This document shows, piece by piece, positions 60,281 to 64,000 of a DNA stretch of 64,000 bases. A program made the position numbers and the translations under genes. The stretch is taken from NCBI RefSeq assembly GCF_001424025.1, contig NZ_LMPZ01000001.1:435074-499073 (forward strand), written 5' to 3'. Below the pieces are notes generated by a model. That model was not told the DNA's origin. It searched no databases and saw only the letters and a list, made by a program, of their open reading frames with translations. Position 1 is the stretch's first letter. Each line of letters begins with the position of its first letter. The DNA is from Brevundimonas sp. Leaf363. Lineage in GTDB: Bacteria > Pseudomonadota > Alphaproteobacteria > Caulobacterales > Caulobacteraceae.

Positions 60281-61969
60281 ATGCCGCTTCCCTACGCGCC
60301 TCTCATTCCGTCGCCGCCGTACGAGTCCACGATGAAGCTGGGCTGGCGCGTGGGCGCCAATCCGGCGATCCCGCTGGCGACGCCGGTCGACTGGTCCCTG
60401 GCCGCGACCGGTGAGCGGTCGTGGAGCTTCCACCTGCTGTCGCTGGATCTGATCGATCCGCTGCTGGTCCAGTATTCCCAGACCGGCGACGTCGCGGCGC
60501 TGGAACTGGCGATCCAGATCGGCCTGGATTTCTGGCGGACACGGGACACGCGAGACGAAGAGGCCGACTGGTACGACATGGCCACCGGCCTGCGCGCCTG
60601 GCGTCTGACCTATGCGCTGGAGGCGGCGCGCGAGGAGAAGATGCCGATCGGCCGGCGCCGGCTGCTGCACCAGTGCGTCACCGAACACGAGAAGCGGCTG
60701 CGTCCGGACGAGACCTTCACCGCCGGATCGAACCACGGCTTCTTCCAGGCCGCCGGCCAGATGGCGATCGGCGACAGCATCTTCCGCACCGACCCCGAGA
60801 CGCGCTCGGTCGCCCTCAGCCGCCTGCAGATGATCCTGGAGACCCACTTCTCCAGCGAGGGCGTGCACAAGGAACACTCGCCCGACTACCATTATTTCCT
60901 GCACCGCGGCTTCGAAGCCCTGCGCGTGCGCGGCCTGATGCCTGGGCGCGCCGCCGCCCGCCGGCTGGACCAGATCGCCAGGACCCTGACGTGGTTCCTG
61001 ACGCCCGAGGGCCGCGTGGCCAACTTCGGCGACAGCGACAACCGCAAGCTCAAGGTGGAGGAGGCGCGCATCCTGCCGACCCCGACGGCGGGCGCGAAGG
61101 TCTTCCCGGAGGCCGGCTACGCCATCCTGCGCGCCGGGCGCGGGCCGCGTGCGGGCTATCTGGCCCAGACGCTGGGCTATCACTCCAGGGTGCACAAACA
61201 GGCTGACGACCTGTCGGTGATCTGGAGCGCGCGCGGCAAGAAGGTGCTGATCGACGCCGGACGTCTGCGCTACGGCAAGCGACCGGACAAGGGCAGCGCG
61301 CTGGAGAAGCGCGGCTATCGCTACGCCGATCCGCGCCGCGTCTTCTGCGAGGGCGCCTCGGCCCATAACATCCCCGAGATCGAAGGCTCGCGAGACGCCC
61401 GTCAGAGCGCGCCCTACGGATCGGCCTTGCTCGCGTCGGCCGAACACGACGGCCTGCTGGCCACCCTGGGCCGCGTGTCGCGCAAGCCGCACCAGCATAC
61501 CCGCCTGATGATCGGCGACGGCCTGAACTGGCTGGTCCTGATCGACGGCTTCTTCGGCGCGGTCCTGCCGCCCAAGACGCGCCAATGGCTGCACCTGGGG
61601 CCGGAATGGACGCTGTCGGCCGACGGCGCCGGGTTCCGGGCCGTGTCGGACCAGGATGTGGTGCGGATCGATCCGCTCAACGCCGGCGAGGCGGTCGGTC
61701 CCCATCTGGCGGTCCAGCCCGACTACCAGGGCTGGTGGTCGCCGCGCGCCAATGTCTTCGAGCCCGCGCCCGCCGTCGCCTTCGCGCGTCGCGGTCGTCT
61801 GGCGGCCGTGAGCTTGGCGTTCGCCGATTTCGGTCCGACAATGGCGTCGATGGATCTGGACGGACGGCTGGAAGGTTCGGTGACCCTGACCCTCGGCGAC
61901 GGCCGCCGGGTCGCGGTCCGGCTCGAAGGCGGCCGGCTGGAGCTGGACGTGAAGGGAACGCAAGCGTGA
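60281..61969 (+). CDS. Heparinase II/III-like protein
   Basis: 562 residues. The N-terminal (alpha/alpha) toroid has SNHGFFQAAGQMAIGDSI and SSEGVHKEHSPDYHYFLHRGF, with the Asn/His pair common in these lyases. The C-terminal beta-sandwich includes GYHSRVHKQADDLSVIWSARGKKVLIDAGRLRYG, the Hepar_II_III signature. Such enzymes cut uronate-containing polysaccharides; in a biosynthetic cluster it may trim or release the strand. No signal peptide is evident. The stop overlaps the next start (GTGA). Confidence 0.9.
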   Translation: MPLPYAPLIPSPPYESTMKLGWRVGANPAIPLATPVDWSLAATGERSWSFHLLSLDLIDPLLVQYSQTGDVAALELAIQIGLDFWRTRDTRDEEADWYDMATGLRAWRLTYALEAAREEKMPIGRRRLLHQCVTEHEKRLRPDETFTAGSNHGFFQAAGQMAIGDSIFRTDPETRSVALSRLQMILETHFSSEGVHKEHSPDYHYFLHRGFEALRVRGLMPGRAAARRLDQIARTLTWFLTPEGRVANFGDSDNRKLKVEEARILPTPTAGAKVFPEAGYAILRAGRGPRAGYLAQTLGYHSRVHKQADDLSVIWSARGKKVLIDAGRLRYGKRPDKGSALEKRGYRYADPRRVFCEGASAHNIPEIEGSRDARQSAPYGSALLASAEHDGLLATLGRVSRKPHQHTRLMIGDGLNWLVLIDGFFGAVLPPKTRQWLHLGPEWTLSADGAGFRAVSDQDVVRIDPLNAGEAVGPHLAVQPDYQGWWSPRANVFEPAPAVAFARRGRLAAVSLAFADFGPTMASMDLDGRLEGSVTLTLGDGRRVAVRLEGGRLELDVKGTQA

Positions 61970-63654
61970 AGACGATCCGCCGCCGTGCGGCCAGCCCGCT
62001 GCTGCAGTGGCGCTCGGCCGGCGCCAACCGCCAGTATCGCGTCGGCGTCCGCAACGAGGACACCGGCGACAAGCAGACGATCTACGAAGGCTTCCGCCAG
62101 GAATGCCGCCTGCCGCCCGAACTGCGGCTGACGCCCAACCAGTTGAGCTTCCGCGTCGAGAGTCGTGACGCCGAGACCCCTGACGCGCCCTACGTCAACG
62201 TCCAGCCCTTCACCCGCATCCCGCGCTTCGGCGACGACCTGGCGCCCCATGCGCCGGACGTCGTGCGCTCGCCCGAGGTGGCCGGGGCCACGGCCTACCG
62301 CCTGATGGTCCGCGAATCGCTGAGCGAGGACGTTCTGGTCGACATGGTGGTCGATGAGCCTTGGGCTCTGGTTCCGCCCGGTCTGATCAAGTCGCGCGAG
62401 GTCGAGTGGACGCTGCGGCCGCGGGTCGCCGGAACATGGCGCAAGGCGGCTTGGTCGCCCCTGTCGGCCGAAGCGATCGAGGCGGCGCGCGAGCGGGCGC
62501 TGAGGATGATCGCGATCGAGGACGAGGTTCGCGTCCGGCCCGAGGCCGAGGGCGTCACATGGCCCACGCCCAAGGAGATCGCATTGCCGGCGGCCCCGGC
62601 GCGGACGGCGCACCTGGCCGTCGCCGTCGCCGTCTCGGCCCAGCCGGACCTGGCACCGGACCCCACGGTCCAGTCGGTGGTCGACACCCAGTGGTCCGAC
62701 GGCCATGGCGGCGGGGCGGTCGATCGCATCGCCCGAACGCTGGAACTGAGCAATCTTCGCGGCTGGTTCTTCCTCGACGTCGAGCTGGGCGACGCCATGT
62801 CGCCGGACATCATCGCCGATCTGGCCGAACGGCTGGTCGGGCGCGGCCATGAGGTCGGCCTCTACATCGGGCTGGGCCTTCTGGCGCCGAAGGGGTCGAT
62901 CGACGAGCGGCTGCAGGCGATGCTGGCGCGCATGCCGACGCGGGCCCACGTCGGCGTGATGCTGGGCGCCGGGCCCGATCGCGAGAGCTGGCTGAAGGCC
63001 TGCGTCGACGCGAGGCTGCCGGCGGTGGTCGTGTCGCGCGAGGCCCAGCTGGCGCTGCCGGGCTGGATGCGCTGGCGCTCGAGCGCGTTTGCGGCGTCGC
63101 CCACGACCATCGTCCTGCCGACGGCCCTGTTCCTGTCGACGCCCGCCCACGCACGCGACCGGGTCACCCGGCACACCTTCGACAACCGCGACTCCATGGC
63201 GGCGGCCAACATCGCGGCCGTGGTGGACAACATGAGCCGTCTGGAGGCGACCCGGCTGATCATCGCCGAGATTGATCCGCTGCTGATGCTGGACCGCCGG
63301 ATCGCCGTCGACGCCGACGCGGCCCATGCGTGGAACAGCACGCTGAAGCAACTGCTGCCGGCCTGGTTCGCCGCCGGCTGGAAGCGGTCCACCAAGGCCT
63401 ATGCGATGGCCCGGGGCCTCAGCGAAATCCGGCTCGATCTGCTCTCCGGCATGATGCAGAACCTCTCGCAGGTGACGCTGCCCTGGGCGCGCTGGTCGGA
63501 CGTGTTCGATCCGACCCAGGCGACGGGCTGGGCGCCGGGCGCGGTGGCCTACGAGCCGATGATCGAGAAGCGCCGTGGGCCGCGGCGGATGCGCCGATCG
63601 GCCGTCCGGCGCTATGACGACGCCTATCGCCTGTCGTTGAGGGCCGACGCATGA
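61966..63654 (+). CDS. Protein with a possible degenerate deacetylase domain
   Basis: 562 residues. Residues 1-85 and ~95-165 look like two beta-sandwich (Ig/Fn3-type) segments. Residues ~215-420 look like a polysaccharide-deacetylase barrel: FFLDVELGD (269-276) with a GHEVGLY (294-300) equivalent, but the catalytic His pair expected near this position is not visible. The C-terminus is basic (RRGPRRMRRSAVRRYD). It is coupled to the heparinase-like gene by 4 bp and to the next gene by a 4-bp ATGA overlap. The family call is inference. Confidence 0.7.
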   Translation: MKTIRRRAASPLLQWRSAGANRQYRVGVRNEDTGDKQTIYEGFRQECRLPPELRLTPNQLSFRVESRDAETPDAPYVNVQPFTRIPRFGDDLAPHAPDVVRSPEVAGATAYRLMVRESLSEDVLVDMVVDEPWALVPPGLIKSREVEWTLRPRVAGTWRKAAWSPLSAEAIEAARERALRMIAIEDEVRVRPEAEGVTWPTPKEIALPAAPARTAHLAVAVAVSAQPDLAPDPTVQSVVDTQWSDGHGGGAVDRIARTLELSNLRGWFFLDVELGDAMSPDIIADLAERLVGRGHEVGLYIGLGLLAPKGSIDERLQAMLARMPTRAHVGVMLGAGPDRESWLKACVDARLPAVVVSREAQLALPGWMRWRSSAFAASPTTIVLPTALFLSTPAHARDRVTRHTFDNRDSMAAANIAAVVDNMSRLEATRLIIAEIDPLLMLDRRIAVDADAAHAWNSTLKQLLPAWFAAGWKRSTKAYAMARGLSEIRLDLLSGMMQNLSQVTLPWARWSDVFDPTQATGWAPGAVAYEPMIEKRRGPRRMRRSAVRRYDDAYRLSLRADA

Positions 63655-64000
63655 CCCGCCAACCCGTCGCCGCCAAGCCGCAGACCGGCCCCGCCGTCGC
63701 CAAGGGCCTGGCCGCCCTCGGCGTTGCGCCGGGCGCCGCGAGCGCGGTCGCCTTCGGGGTATCGGCCGCGGTGGCCAAGGCCCTGCCCGCCGCCCTTGGC
63801 GTCCAATCCATTCCCGCCATCGACAGCCTGTCAGACCTCGAAGGCGACTTCGACCTCATCGTCGTGGGCGAAGGGGTGGCCACGCTCGGTCTGGCCGAGA
63901 CGCGCAACCGGGTGGCGGAGCTGGCCCTGCGGCTTCGGCCGGGCGGCGAGCTGGCGGCCTGGCTGTCGACCCTGGCCGCCCCGCTGGACGGCGTGACGCC
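63651..64000 (+). CDS. Methyltransferase-like protein (3' end cut by window edge)
   Basis: About 116 residues are visible, beginning MTRQPVAAKPQTGPAVAKGL and reaching DFDLIVVGEGVATL and LALRLRPGGELAAWL. The last two segments have the order and spacing of SAM-methyltransferase motifs (D-x-I-V-V, then R-P-G-G). The N-terminal 50 residues are Ala-rich and less clear. It is coupled to the preceding gene by an ATGA overlap and may continue the glycan operon. The rest lies past the right edge. Confidence 0.55.
   Translation, partial: MTRQPVAAKPQTGPAVAKGLAALGVAPGAASAVAFGVSAAVAKALPAALGVQSIPAIDSLSDLEGDFDLIVVGEGVATLGLAETRNRVAELALRLRPGGELAAWLSTLAAPLDGVT

Overview
The window reads as a single high-GC alphaproteobacterial chromosome segment, most likely from the Caulobacterales (Brevundimonas or a close relative). 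That placement is inferred. It rests on rph/hrcA-grpE, dnaK-dnaJ-dapB, a dut-coaBC pair and a tsaB-rimI-fur-miaB-ybeZ-ybeY-lnt run, on a very large NAD-glutamate dehydrogenase of the GdhZ type, on the initiator tRNA sequence, and on frequent GTG/TTG starts with 4-base stop/start overlaps. I see no insertion sequence, prophage, CRISPR array or rRNA operon.

1-8.6 kb is the protein-quality block: partial rph, hrcA-grpE, a secreted dienelactone hydrolase, a small secreted protein, dnaK behind a recognisable heat-shock promoter, dnaJ and dapB. 8.1-18.3 kb holds dut-coaBC, a lipoprotein, and a long minus-strand operon for iron-sulfur, tRNA modification and ribosome maturation functions (nfuA, tsaB, rimI, fur, miaB, ybeZ, ybeY) that ends in lnt and an XRE regulator. 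The initiator tRNA-fMet lies just upstream. 18.4-21.0 kb is a compact sulfide/persulfide detoxification module: a persulfide-dioxygenase-like enzyme, a two-cysteine ArsR/BigR-type repressor with an inverted-repeat operator, a rhodanese and a TauE-type exporter. tRNA-Arg(ACG), a lipoprotein gamma-glutamyltransferase, an outer-membrane-type protein and nrdA follow.

26-41 kb mixes envelope functions: a PAP2 phosphatase, two secreted proteins (one made of ten seven-residue beta repeats), TadE/TadG-like pilus proteins, an M23 endopeptidase, the ydbH-ynbE-ydbL intermembrane lipid-transport set, a HerA/DUF853 ATPase, an AI-2E/PerM-family permease and an outer-membrane beta-barrel. gdhZ fills 41-45.9 kb.

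46-64 kb is a surface-glycan region: a pyruvyltransferase-like protein, a CMP-nonulosonate synthetase homologue, two tandem related left-handed beta-helix acyltransferases, four glycosyltransferases (one a 1341-residue multidomain protein), a heparinase II/III-like enzyme, a protein with a possible degenerate deacetylase domain, and a truncated methyltransferase-like gene at the edge. nrdB sits inside it, about 30 kb from nrdA, and both genes carry related motifs upstream.

The items most worth a second look are a two-copy ~124-bp multi-stem palindromic element found only where genes converge, the ten-heptad beta-repeat secreted protein, the shared nrdA/nrdB upstream motif, and the glycan locus with its giant glycosyltransferase and two proteins of unknown function.
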